A stretch of 64,000 nt of DNA from Bifidobacterium simiarum (GTDB lineage: Bacteria; Actinomycetota; Actinomycetes; Actinomycetales; Bifidobacteriaceae). The stretch covers positions 1 to 64,000 of the forward strand of contig NZ_PEBK01000009.1 in assembly GCF_002802905.1 (NCBI RefSeq), in the 5' to 3' direction. Of the stretch, positions 54,421 to 64,000 are shown piece after piece. The notes under the pieces were generated by a model that saw nothing but the letters and a program-made list of their open reading frames with translations, was not told the DNA's origin and ran no database searches. A program made the translations under genes and the position numbers. Positions within the stretch are counted from its first letter, which is position 1; each line of letters opens with the position of its first letter.

Positions 54421-54519
54421 TCTCACGTGGGACGGGCGGCCCATGTGAGGTCACGCAACAATCGTTGAAATCGCAACAACGGTCAACCACGCTCACGCGG
54501 GACGGGCGGCCCGCGTGAG
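54421..54519. repeat. Family-B composite repeat, copy 3
   Basis: CTCACGTGGGACGGGCGGCCC..TGTGAGG and CTCACGCGGGACGGGCGGCCCGCGTGAG, separated by about 45 bases of a diverged spacer. It lies between the convergent sulfotransferase and LacI genes and could serve as a terminator. Confidence 0.7.
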
Positions 54520-54586
54520 CGCATATTCCCCGAGCAACACGCCAAACAACGATCGAAAGACACCACGACCCGCCCAAGCCGGGCAG

Positions 54587-55624
54587 TCAGGATCGCCGCA
54601 TTCGATCAACGGTACGCCGCAGAATAAGGGACGGAGAAACCAACTCATGCGGCAGAGGCAGTGGCTCACCACGCATGAGTCGAAGAATGCGATCCGCCGC
54701 GGCCCGCCCAAGAGCGACGGGATTCTGCCTGATCGTGGTGAGATGAGCCACCGGAGCCACGGTACTATCGTCAAAGCCAATGACCGATATGTCGCGAGGC
54801 ACCTGCACACCACACCGTTCAAGCTGATCGATAAGCAGTACCGCAAAGGCGTCCGTACGCACGCAAATTCCCGTGGGATAGGTGGAGTCGGAAACAATTT
54901 TGGTGGCAGCCACCGAAGCGGCCTCCTCCATGGATTCATAATGCGACAGTAAAGGCATGGCGACGTGCACCAATCGGCTTTCATCCAAACCACATTCAAG
55001 ACCCGCACGGCGAAAACCATCGGCACGGACGCTGGCACTGTATTCGAAGTCGGCACGGGCTGGTTCGTCCACAAAGGCCAGACACTCATGCCCCAAAGAG
55101 ACTAGAAGGCGCACTGCCTGCGTCATCCCCTCACGATCGTCGATGCGCACTGAGGCATCAAAGCACCCCTGAGACGGTGTGTTCAAGCCCACAGAGGGTA
55201 AAGCCAACTCCCTCAATTCGGCCCGCTGCTCCTCATTGAGATCAATGGACACCACAATCATGCCGTCCGAATTCTTGGAGTCAGGCAGCTGAGCGAAAAA
55301 ATCCTTCAACTGGCGTTTGGATGAAGCCACGCAAGGCACAAGATCATAACCTTGTGGCGCAAGCACCTCGTATATTCCCTGCAAGGCCGAGGAACTAAAC
55401 CACGTATTCATACCGGCCGATAGCAGAATGGTCACACGATTGGTTTTCCCCGAAGCAAGCGACGCCGCACTTCTGGAAAAGGAAAAATGCAATTCCTCCG
55501 CGGCCCGACGAACCTTCGCCCGAGTCGCCTCCCGAACCTTGCCATTACCACGCAACGCCCGAGAGACCGTAGCCTCGGACACTCCCGCCCTGGCAGCCAC
55601 ATCACTGATGGTCGCTCTGACCAT
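54587..55624 (-). CDS. LacI-family regulator of the second glucosidase module
   Basis: 345 residues from ATG 55624. Helix-turn-helix ATISDVAARAGVSEATVSRAL, LASGK hinge, ligand domain. Clearly a paralogue of the LacI at 47463, with the same length and parallel motifs. Divergent from the second GH13 gene. Confidence 0.92.
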   Translation of the reverse strand: MVRATISDVAARAGVSEATVSRALRGNGKVREATRAKVRRAAEELHFSFSRSAASLASGKTNRVTILLSAGMNTWFSSSALQGIYEVLAPQGYDLVPCVASSKRQLKDFFAQLPDSKNSDGMIVVSIDLNEEQRAELRELALPSVGLNTPSQGCFDASVRIDDREGMTQAVRLLVSLGHECLAFVDEPARADFEYSASVRADGFRRAGLECGLDESRLVHVAMPLLSHYESMEEAASVAATKIVSDSTYPTGICVRTDAFAVLLIDQLERCGVQVPRDISVIGFDDSTVAPVAHLTTIRQNPVALGRAAADRILRLMRGEPLPLPHELVSPSLILRRTVDRMRRS

Positions 55625-55913
55625 GGCTCCTCCGATCAATCACATGCCGCATACCATGAAAATGTAACTTACATTATTTATGTTAATCGCTTACATTATT
55701 GAAAAACAAGGCGTATCATACATTATTTGCATTATTTTATGTAAGCGTTATACTAATTTTCATCAGGAAGCACTAAAGCAAAGACGCAATACATAATAAA
55801 AAATATTGCAGAATAACCGATACCAAAAGTATCAACCATAATGTAAGCGCTTCCAACCACAAGACAAACGGTGCATTGCCGCACCATTAAGCCACCCCTG
55901 CGAAGGAGCCCAA
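55625..55913. promoter_or_regulatory. AT-rich divergent promoter region with GTAAGCG operators
   Basis: Strikingly AT-rich for this genome. Candidate sites: TTAATCGCTTACAT (55683-55696), ATGTAAGCGTTAT (55739-55751), AATGTAAGCGCTTCC (55840-55854). Core TGTAAGCG differs from the first module's CAAACG/CAAGCG sites. Confidence 0.55.
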
Positions 55914-57710
55914 TTGCCCATCCGAAATCCCCAGTCAGATGAACAGACATCGGCAACAGCCGTCACGAAATCCACAGATTCCGCCTCCTGGTGGAAGCAG
56001 GCCGTCGTCTATCAGGTCTACCCCCGCTCATTCAAAGACTCCACCGGTTCCGGCATCGGAGATCTCGCCGGTGTGACCGAGAAGATCGACTACCTCGCCA
56101 AACTCGGCGTCGACGCCATCTGGCTCAGCCCCTTCTACCCCTCACAGCTCGCCGACGGCGGCTACGACGTCGACGACTACCGCAACGTCGACCCCAAGCT
56201 CGGCACCATGGACGACTTCGACGAACTCAGCACCAAGGCACATGCCGCCGGAATCAAGATCATTGTCGACATCGTCCCCAACCACAGTTCCAATCTTCAC
56301 CCTTGGTTCCAAGATGCGCTGAAGGCCACCCCCGGCTCCCCGGAGCGCGACCGCTACATCTTCCGAGACGGCAAGGGCCCCAACGGCGAACTGCCACCCA
56401 CGAACTGGACTGCCAAATTCGGCGGCCCGGCATGGACCCGCGTGCCCGACGGACAATGGTACCTGCACATGTTCACCGTCGAGCAACCGGATTTCAACTG
56501 GAACAACCCCGAAGTCCGAGAGGACTTTCTCACCACTCTGCGTTTCTGGTCCGATCACGGCGCCGACGGCTTCCGCGTCGATGTAGCGGCCGGCCTTGCC
56601 AAGGATCTGGACCGTGACGATCTGGACGATTATGACATTTATGGCATCGGATTCTCCGTACCGATTCCCAGCGATGGCTCACATCCGGTATATGACCGCA
56701 ATGAAGTACATGAGATCTATCGGGAGTGGCGTAAGGTCTTCAATGAATACGATCCGCCCCGATTCGCGGTGGCCGAAGCATGGGTGAATCCGGATCGGCA
56801 GCCCCTATTCGCCAGGCCGGACGAACTTGGTCAGGTGTTCAACTTCGAATTCGCCAAGAAAAATTGGATTCGAGACGAAATGCATGAGGCCATCGAAAGC
56901 GGTATCGAATCGGCCGAGCGTAATGGTTCCACCTGCACTTGGGTGGCTTCCAATCATGATGTGCCCCGGCAGGCATCCAGATACGGACTACCTCAGATCC
57001 CTACCCCCGGCACTCATCAGCTTGCCACGGATTGGCTGTTAAGAGACGGCAAATCGTATGTAGAACGGCGAGATCTCGGCACACGTCGCGCTCGCGCGGA
57101 AATCATGATGGCCCTCTCGCTGCCCGGCTCCGCATATCTCTATCAAGGTGAAGAACTCGGTCTGTTCGAAGTGGCCGACATCCCATGGGAGGAGCTGGAG
57201 GATCCAAGAGCATTCGGCATGTCTCAGGCAATCTCCCAGAAAGGACGCGACGGCTGTCGCGTACCGCTTCCGTGGAACGTTACTCGCGACGACACGACGT
57301 CCTTCGGATTCTCACCCGCGGTGAAAGCCGATGGTACACCCAGCGAAACGCCGCATCTCCCCCAGCCGTCATGGTTTGCCGATTATGCGGTAAGCGTCGA
57401 GGAATCCGATCCGACTTCCATGCTCAACCTATATCGTGCTGCGCTGGAATGGCGACGAAAGCTGCAAACGGATGATCTTACGCTGACATGGCTTGCCGAG
57501 GACCAAAGTTCCAACGCCCCGGATGGCGCGGAAGGCAGCACCGGCGGAGTCATCGCCTACCGGAGGGCCAACGGCTGGGCGAATCTCACCAATTTCGGAT
57601 CTCAGCCCGAAGCACTGCCCGAAGGAGAAATCCTGCTGACATCAGGACCACTCACCCCTGACGGAAAACTGCCACAGGATACTTCCATATGGATCCAGCT
57701 CAACGACTAA
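55914..57710 (+). CDS. Alpha-glucosidase (GH13), module 2
   Basis: 598 residues with a TTG start at 55914, 6 nt after GAAGGAG. Paralogue of the 48971 gene: the first 200 aligned residues are nearly identical, later parts diverge. Catalytic D223 (GFRVDVA), E288 (VAEAW), D349 (SNHD). The N-terminus is 16 residues longer. The substrate-site segment is different (YGIGFSVPIPSDGSHPV against VVWCTSDQPDDGSHPV), so specificity may differ. Codon use has lower GC in the 56.6-57.5 kb part. Confidence 0.95.
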   Translation: MPIRNPQSDEQTSATAVTKSTDSASWWKQAVVYQVYPRSFKDSTGSGIGDLAGVTEKIDYLAKLGVDAIWLSPFYPSQLADGGYDVDDYRNVDPKLGTMDDFDELSTKAHAAGIKIIVDIVPNHSSNLHPWFQDALKATPGSPERDRYIFRDGKGPNGELPPTNWTAKFGGPAWTRVPDGQWYLHMFTVEQPDFNWNNPEVREDFLTTLRFWSDHGADGFRVDVAAGLAKDLDRDDLDDYDIYGIGFSVPIPSDGSHPVYDRNEVHEIYREWRKVFNEYDPPRFAVAEAWVNPDRQPLFARPDELGQVFNFEFAKKNWIRDEMHEAIESGIESAERNGSTCTWVASNHDVPRQASRYGLPQIPTPGTHQLATDWLLRDGKSYVERRDLGTRRARAEIMMALSLPGSAYLYQGEELGLFEVADIPWEELEDPRAFGMSQAISQKGRDGCRVPLPWNVTRDDTTSFGFSPAVKADGTPSETPHLPQPSWFADYAVSVEESDPTSMLNLYRAALEWRRKLQTDDLTLTWLAEDQSSNAPDGAEGSTGGVIAYRRANGWANLTNFGSQPEALPEGEILLTSGPLTPDGKLPQDTSIWIQLND

Positions 57711-57777
57711 TGCCTTAGGAAAACCTAACCCCATAGAGAATCAATCACCGTTTACCAACCAAACACAGGAAACTCCC

Positions 57778-59091
57778 ATGTCCACCAATACTTCCCCTGA
57801 AACTGCCATCGAGCCGAAACAACCGCCCATGAATCCCGAAGACGGATACGATCCGAATCGTCTGTTTGGTCTTTCCCGTCGCATGCAGCGTTACTTCGCC
57901 GGCTTCCTGATGTATTCCTTCCTGCACGGCGTAGCCTTCAGCATGATCGTCTCCGTGCTGATGCCCCAGCATCTCAAGGATATCGGTCTGTCGAATCCCA
58001 CTGCCATGCTTGGTATGATTAGCGCCGGCGGTTCTCTTATCTCCATCTTCATCAATGTGATCGTCGGATCGATGTCCGACCGCACCCGCTCTCGATTCGG
58101 CCGCCGCAAGCCGTGGATCTTCTGCGGCGCAATCATCGCCGGATTCTCCTATTGGGCCATCGGTAACCCGCAGACCGGCATCGGCGTAGGATACGCCTAC
58201 TGGTTCGCCATGATCGGCAACAACATGATGATCGCCCCGATCGTGGCCACTCTGTCCGATTCCATTCCCCAGCGAAGCCGAGCCACGGTATCCGCGGCAT
58301 ATGGCGGCGGCCAGGTGGTTGGCCAGAGCGTCGGCACACTGCTGGGATCCTTCTTCATCTTCCAGCCCATCATCGGCTTCATCGTGGGAGGTCTGTGCAT
58401 GGCGGCCGGCGGTCTGATCATCACCGTGATCAACCCCAAGGACCGTTCCACCGCTCAGGAGCCGAAGAACGAGGATCCGGTCTGGAAGGTCATTCTCGAA
58501 ACATTCCGCCCGCCGATCAAGGGTGCTGCGGACTTCTGGAAAGCGTTCCTGTGCCGCACCGGCCTGATCGTGGCCTATCAGATGATCACCTCGTACCAGC
58601 TGTACATTCTTCAGGAACACGTCGGACTCACCAAGGCCGATTCCGCAGCGGCCATCTCCGTGATGTCCATCATCACACTGGTGGTTTCGCTACTGTCCAC
58701 CGCGGTCTCGGGGCCGATCTCCGATAAGATCGGTCGCCGTAAGCCTCTGGTCATGTTCGCCTGCGGCCTGTATGCAGTGGGCATCGCCATGCCATGGCTG
58801 TTCCCCAGCCGCATGGGCATGTTCCTCTTCGCCGCCATCGCGGGCTTTGGTTACGGCATGTACCTCGCCGTCGATCAGGCACTGAATGTCGATGTGTTGC
58901 CGAACCCGGAGGAGGCCGGAAAGGACCTCGGTATTCTCAACATCGCCACCTGTGCAGGCCAAGCCATCGGCTCCGGAATCACTTCATGGATCGTAACGGT
59001 GACCGCGGCATACACGCTGGTGTTCCCCACCGCCATTGGCATCGCGATTTTCGCAGGCGTGCTCGTCTTCACCATCAAGAAGACGAAGTAG
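57778..59091 (+). CDS. MFS transporter, module 2
   Basis: 437 residues, about 12 membrane segments; VGSMSDRTRSRFGRRKPW is the loop-2 motif. AGGAAA before ATG 57778. Paralogue of the first-module permease: similar order and size, different N-terminus. Likely alpha-glucoside transport. Confidence 0.88.
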   Translation: MSTNTSPETAIEPKQPPMNPEDGYDPNRLFGLSRRMQRYFAGFLMYSFLHGVAFSMIVSVLMPQHLKDIGLSNPTAMLGMISAGGSLISIFINVIVGSMSDRTRSRFGRRKPWIFCGAIIAGFSYWAIGNPQTGIGVGYAYWFAMIGNNMMIAPIVATLSDSIPQRSRATVSAAYGGGQVVGQSVGTLLGSFFIFQPIIGFIVGGLCMAAGGLIITVINPKDRSTAQEPKNEDPVWKVILETFRPPIKGAADFWKAFLCRTGLIVAYQMITSYQLYILQEHVGLTKADSAAAISVMSIITLVVSLLSTAVSGPISDKIGRRKPLVMFACGLYAVGIAMPWLFPSRMGMFLFAAIAGFGYGMYLAVDQALNVDVLPNPEEAGKDLGILNIATCAGQAIGSGITSWIVTVTAAYTLVFPTAIGIAIFAGVLVFTIKKTK

Positions 59092-59151
59092 CCCACCGAG
59101 ACGGTCATCCTGTGTGGGACGTCTGAATCCACACAATATAGCCCACACAAC

Positions 59152-59186
59152 ATAGGGGTCTTCCTCACATTGAGGAAGACCCCTAT
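59152..59186. terminator. Hairpin between module 2 and guaB
   Basis: Perfect 16-bp arms ATAGGGGTCTTCCTCA (59152-59167) and its complement (59171-59186) with a 3-nt loop. Between convergent genes; no long T-run on either strand. Confidence 0.7.
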
Positions 59187-59277
59187 TGCAGTCTATTGCA
59201 GTATTCGAATCGTGAGGCCTCGATCAGATCTGGCCAATCAGATCAAACCGGCCAGATCAAACCGACCAAATCACCGA

Positions 59278-60834
<1,557 letters not shown>

Positions 60835-61007
60835 CTATAGGCGCTTGACGACTTCACCGGGCATGCGGTGTCGCCGGGCCCGATCCGCCTTAGGCACTGT
60901 ACCGTAACGGATCCGTAAGCCGCCGTTCATTTTCCACGATCCGGAACGATTCGCACGAATGTTGCCGTATTGTTATCCGCCGTTGACTTCCGGGGATCGA
61001 CACGGCC

Positions 61008-61538
61008 TCAGTCGTCGAATCCGGAGTCGTCCTTCCGACGCGTCGGCGGATCGACGTACGGCACGCGGCTGGTGGCGGCGGTGTGCATTTCGGCGAGCAG
61101 AATGATGCCGGCGCCCACCGCGATGAAGATCGCGCACAGCTTCGCGTCAAGCCACGTCTGACGCTGGATGGCGAGCAGCACCACGAAACAGATGCCCACC
61201 TTGATCAGCCAGCCGAGCAGGAACCAGGTGAGGTAGGCGGCGGGCCGCAGGTGCAGCCGGCTGAGCACGGCCACCAGCAACGGGTTCGACAGGCAGAACA
61301 TCACGGTGGTGAGCGTGGCGATCACCGCCGACCAGATGCCCGGCCAGCCCACGAACATGTAGCCGACCACGATGGCCACCACCGCGAACACGCCGATGAA
61401 GAACAGGCTCTCGTGGATGGCGCGGCCCATGAGGTCGCCCACGGTCTCCTCGCCGAGGCGCTTGCCCTTGCCGAATGGCTTCCTGGCCTTGGCCTTATCC
61501 TTGGCCACGGCTTCGTTACGATCTTCCGATTCGCTCAT
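61008..61538 (-). CDS. Small membrane protein (possible AtpI-like)
   Basis: 176 residues. Basic hydrophilic N-terminus of about 38 residues, then four membrane segments (about 45-65, 68-88, 100-120, 130-150) and a charged C-tail. Some similarity in layout to ATP synthase subunit I, and it follows the wecA-like gene, but no atp genes follow in this window, so the call is tentative. GGGGAGAGG precedes ATG 61538. Confidence 0.6.
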   Translation of the reverse strand: MSESEDRNEAVAKDKAKARKPFGKGKRLGEETVGDLMGRAIHESLFFIGVFAVVAIVVGYMFVGWPGIWSAVIATLTTVMFCLSNPLLVAVLSRLHLRPAAYLTWFLLGWLIKVGICFVVLLAIQRQTWLDAKLCAIFIAVGAGIILLAEMHTAATSRVPYVDPPTRRKDDSGFDD

Positions 61539-61692
61539 CGATTCCTCTCCCCTATTCCGTATCGGGTTCGTTACGTTACGTGTTATTCGGTTATTCGGTT
61601 ATTCGCGGTTATTCGGTCATCCGTTGCGGTATTCCGTGTATCCGTTGCGCATTATCGCAATGCCGACGGCCGCTCACACCCGCCTAGGCCCA

Positions 61693-62922
61693 TCAGGCCC
61701 GCCCACGTTCCTCAGGCCCCTCAGGCCGCTCGTGCCGACCGCCCGCGGCTACCGTACCGGCACTGTGTTTCGGCCGGCCCGATCCGCGTGTCTGCTCGCG
61801 GGCCGCGGCCAGTGCGGCGTTCTCCGCCCTGATCTCGGGAATGCGGTGCTTGAGGTACGGGTACATGGTGATCACGGTGAGTAGCACCGTGGCGATCGCG
61901 AATCCGATGCCCACGTATCCCACGGGGAAGAACAGCACCATGATCGAGCCGAAGGCGATCAGTGCGGCCCATCCCCACAACGTCAGGACGGCGCCCTGCA
62001 CGGTGTGGCCGATGCGCAGCATACGGTGATGCAGGTGCATACGGTCCGGGTGCATGGGCGACTGCCCCTTGCTCACGCGCCGGATGATCGCCAGACACAT
62101 GTCGAGCACCGGCAGAAACAGCACGAGCACCGGCAGCAGGATCGGCATGAACACCGGCAGGTAGATGCTGGTGTGGATCGTGGCCGGATCGATGCGGCCG
62201 GTCATCACGATCGACGCGCAGGTGACCAGATATCCGAGCAGCATCGAACCGGAATCGCCCATGAACAGTTTGGCCGGATGCCAGTTATGCAGGATGAAGC
62301 CCACACAGATGCCCACCAGCGCCACGTCGATCAGCGTGGCCATCGACGCGTAGTTGGGCGACGAGCGGGCGATGATGTACGAGTAGATGGCGAAGGCGAT
62401 GCCGCCGATCGCCACGATGCCCGACGACAGCCCGTCCAGACCATCGACGAAGTTCACCGCGTTGATCGAGGCGACGATCAGAATGGCCGTGATCGCCATC
62501 GAGACGCTCGGGGATGCGGCGACCAGCGAGCCGAACGGCAGGGAGACCACCTGAAGACCACCCCACGCCACGAACACGGAGATCGCTAGCTGACCGGCAA
62601 GCTTGAGCATCCAGTCGAGGTCCCAGCGGTCGTCGCACACGCCGAGCAGGCACACGCCGATCGCGCCGATGACGATGATCCACGGCTGCATGCTGCCGGC
62701 GAACAGACGGTTCGTCAGGTTCAGTCGGCTGGCGAACATCATCGACACCACGAATCCCAGCAGCATGCCGACGCCGCCCATGCGGGGCGTGGGCACAGTG
62801 TGCACGTCGCGGGCACGCACCTCGCCCACCGCGCCGAATTCGATCGCCATGTGGCGGATCAGCGGGGTGAGCAGGTAGGTGACGCCGCCGGCCACCGCGG
62901 CCACGAACAGATACGTTCTCAT
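61693..62922 (-). CDS. Undecaprenyl-phosphate sugar-1-phosphate transferase (WecA/MraY family)
   Basis: 409 residues, about 10-11 membrane segments. Motifs: DDRWDLDWMLK, NAVNFVDGLDGLSSG, HPAKLFMGDSGSMLLG, HLHHRML. MraY/WecA family; the exact sugar is not readable, probably GlcNAc-1-P for a cell-wall polymer. Overlaps the upstream threonylcarbamoyl-AMP synthase gene by 4 nt (ATGA). The C-terminal 50 residues are a hydrophilic tail. Confidence 0.93.
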   Translation of the reverse strand: MRTYLFVAAVAGGVTYLLTPLIRHMAIEFGAVGEVRARDVHTVPTPRMGGVGMLLGFVVSMMFASRLNLTNRLFAGSMQPWIIVIGAIGVCLLGVCDDRWDLDWMLKLAGQLAISVFVAWGGLQVVSLPFGSLVAASPSVSMAITAILIVASINAVNFVDGLDGLSSGIVAIGGIAFAIYSYIIARSSPNYASMATLIDVALVGICVGFILHNWHPAKLFMGDSGSMLLGYLVTCASIVMTGRIDPATIHTSIYLPVFMPILLPVLVLFLPVLDMCLAIIRRVSKGQSPMHPDRMHLHHRMLRIGHTVQGAVLTLWGWAALIAFGSIMVLFFPVGYVGIGFAIATVLLTVITMYPYLKHRIPEIRAENAALAAAREQTRGSGRPKHSAGTVAAGGRHERPEGPEERGRA

Positions 62923-63596
62923 GCGCGGGCACCTCCGACGGCCGACGCCGTCGTCTCGTGCAGAGCGGCGCGGATCTCCGTCTGCGGGATCACGCCTTCG
63001 CGCAGGATCGCGATGCCGTCCCGCCCATGCGGATCGGCCGCGACCACCGTACTGGAGACCGGACCGGGGGTCGGCCCGCCGTCCAGATACAACGACACCG
63101 ATTCGCCCAGTGCCTCGGCCGCCTGCTCGACCGTCTGGGCCGATTCGCCGCCGGAAAGATTGGCGCTCGACGCGGCCAGAGGCCCGGTGGTGCGCAGAAT
63201 GCGCAGCGCGACCTCGGAATCCGGCACCCTGATGCCCTGCGTACGGCTCGGATGCTCGTTCGGCCGGAATCGTACGGTGACCAGATCGCAGTCCGGCCCG
63301 GCCACGCAGATCGGCGAGAACGCGCCGGGCACGAACCGGCGTGACAGACGGTCCAACGGCACCGGCAGATCGAGTCCGAGACGGACGACCTCGGTCATCG
63401 AGGAGAGCAGCACCTGCAGCGATTTGGCCCGGGGACGCCGCTTGGCCCGGAAGATGTTGTCCACGGCCTCGGCGTTGCGCGGATCGCAGGCCACGCCGTA
63501 CACCGTATCCGTCGGCACCACCACCAGATGCCCCTCGCGCACCAGACGGGCGGCGAGCGCCAGAGACTCGTCATCGACCGGACGAATGTCCACCAT
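62919..63596 (-). CDS. Threonylcarbamoyl-AMP synthase (Sua5/YciO/YrdC)
   Basis: 225 residues. First enzyme of the t6A tRNA modification pathway. Core: VPTDTVYGVACDPRNAEAV, KRRPRAKSLQVL (K-R-P region), ASSANLSGG. Lacks the Sua5 C-terminal domain (YrdC length). Coupled to the wecA-like gene. Confidence 0.92.
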   Translation of the reverse strand: MVDIRPVDDESLALAARLVREGHLVVVPTDTVYGVACDPRNAEAVDNIFRAKRRPRAKSLQVLLSSMTEVVRLGLDLPVPLDRLSRRFVPGAFSPICVAGPDCDLVTVRFRPNEHPSRTQGIRVPDSEVALRILRTTGPLAASSANLSGGESAQTVEQAAEALGESVSLYLDGGPTPGPVSSTVVAADPHGRDGIAILREGVIPQTEIRAALHETTASAVGGARA

Positions 63597-63877
63597 TACG
63601 TGTTCCTTTCCGCCGCCGGCCGGTCACGGGCCGTCCGCACTGCCACCGTTCTGCCACCGCTATCGGACTTACCTGTTGCGTATTGCTGCACTTGCCTGTT
63701 ATCGAACTTACTTAGTATGGCACAACCCCGTCATCGGCATACACATCGGGTCAGCCACCGGGTCGATCACCGTGTCGGCACCGGGTCAACGCCGGTCCAT
63801 AGAATAAGAACGTTCTAATTAATGTGATGATCGAACGATCGACCATAACGGCGATCCCGACCACGAAGGAGTGCATC

Positions 63878-64000
63878 ATGACCGACACCATCAACGCCGA
63901 CGACGGCAACGCCACGGAATCCAGAACGCCGATTCCGCCCGTCGAACTGCGCAGGCCGCGCGCCAGCGAGCTCGAGGAGATGCTGGCGGGCAAGCTGTAT
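63878..64000 (+). CDS. Partial gene, probable sugar O-acetyltransferase
   Basis: Starts at ATG 63878 (AAGGAG about 7 nt upstream) and runs off the window after 41 residues. The tail SELEEMLAGKLY resembles the start of the maltose/galactoside acetyltransferase (Mac) domain. Call rests only on this short stretch. Confidence 0.5.
   Translation, partial: MTDTINADDGNATESRTPIPPVELRRPRASELEEMLAGKLY

Overview
The window is a high-GC actinobacterial chromosome segment, most likely from a Bifidobacterium or close relative. It carries a GlgX-type debranching enzyme, MalQ, GH36 and GH127 glycosidases, two LacI/GH13 glucosidase/MFS modules, oligoribonuclease, IMP dehydrogenase and a WecA-type transferase. 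The genus is inferred from gene content and codon use, not from a marker such as 16S rRNA. I saw no tRNA, rRNA, CRISPR array, prophage or intact IS element.

Layout. 0.1-10.6 kb: housekeeping and starch metabolism (glgX, rpsI, rplM, an orphan vsr coupled to malQ, a leucine-rich-repeat-variant protein, a YigZ-family protein, a D-2-hydroxyacid dehydrogenase, a small hypothetical gene). 10.8-28.3 kb: a proline/hydroxyproline island with a glycyl-radical activase, a trans-4-hydroxy-L-proline dehydratase (HypD-like), a DUF559-type protein, a TetR regulator divergent from an MFS transporter, an S15/CocE-type hydrolase, a proline racemase-family enzyme, a second TetR, and a D-proline reductase set (prdB, a small prd-associated gene, prdA, prdC). 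28.7-41.5 kb: uptake and peptide trimming, with a polar amino-acid ABC transporter, a prolyl-iminopeptidase-like hydrolase, Xaa-Pro aminopeptidase and a complete oligopeptide ABC transporter. 41.9-46.5 kb: alpha-galactosidase and a GH127 beta-L-arabinofuranosidase. 46.6-59.1 kb: oligoribonuclease, then two copies of a LacI / GH13 alpha-glucosidase / MFS module with an arylsulfate sulfotransferase between them. 59.3-64 kb: guaB, a small membrane protein, wecA-like and ywlC/sua5-like genes, and the start of a probable sugar O-acetyltransferase.

How it fits together. The central region reads as a route for fermenting proline-rich, collagen-like peptides. Oligopeptides enter through the Opp system and Pro-specific peptidases release proline and hydroxyproline. 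HypD with its activase dehydrates trans-4-hydroxy-L-proline to pyrroline-5-carboxylate, and a P5C reductase (not in the window) would give L-proline. The racemase makes D-proline, and PrdA/PrdB reduce it to 5-aminovalerate with electrons delivered through PrdC. This reductive Stickland arm is known mainly from Clostridia. I do not know of it as a described bifidobacterial trait, and it is the main finding here. It differs from the clostridial version: PrdB and PrdC have cysteine at the expected selenocysteine sites, the activase lacks the usual ferredoxin insert, no PrdD/PrdE/PrdR homologue is present, and TetR proteins sit where PrdR would be expected.

The non-coding parts of the island hold a dense set of palindromic intergenic repeats. 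These may mark module boundaries, but they could also be ordinary genomic repeats.
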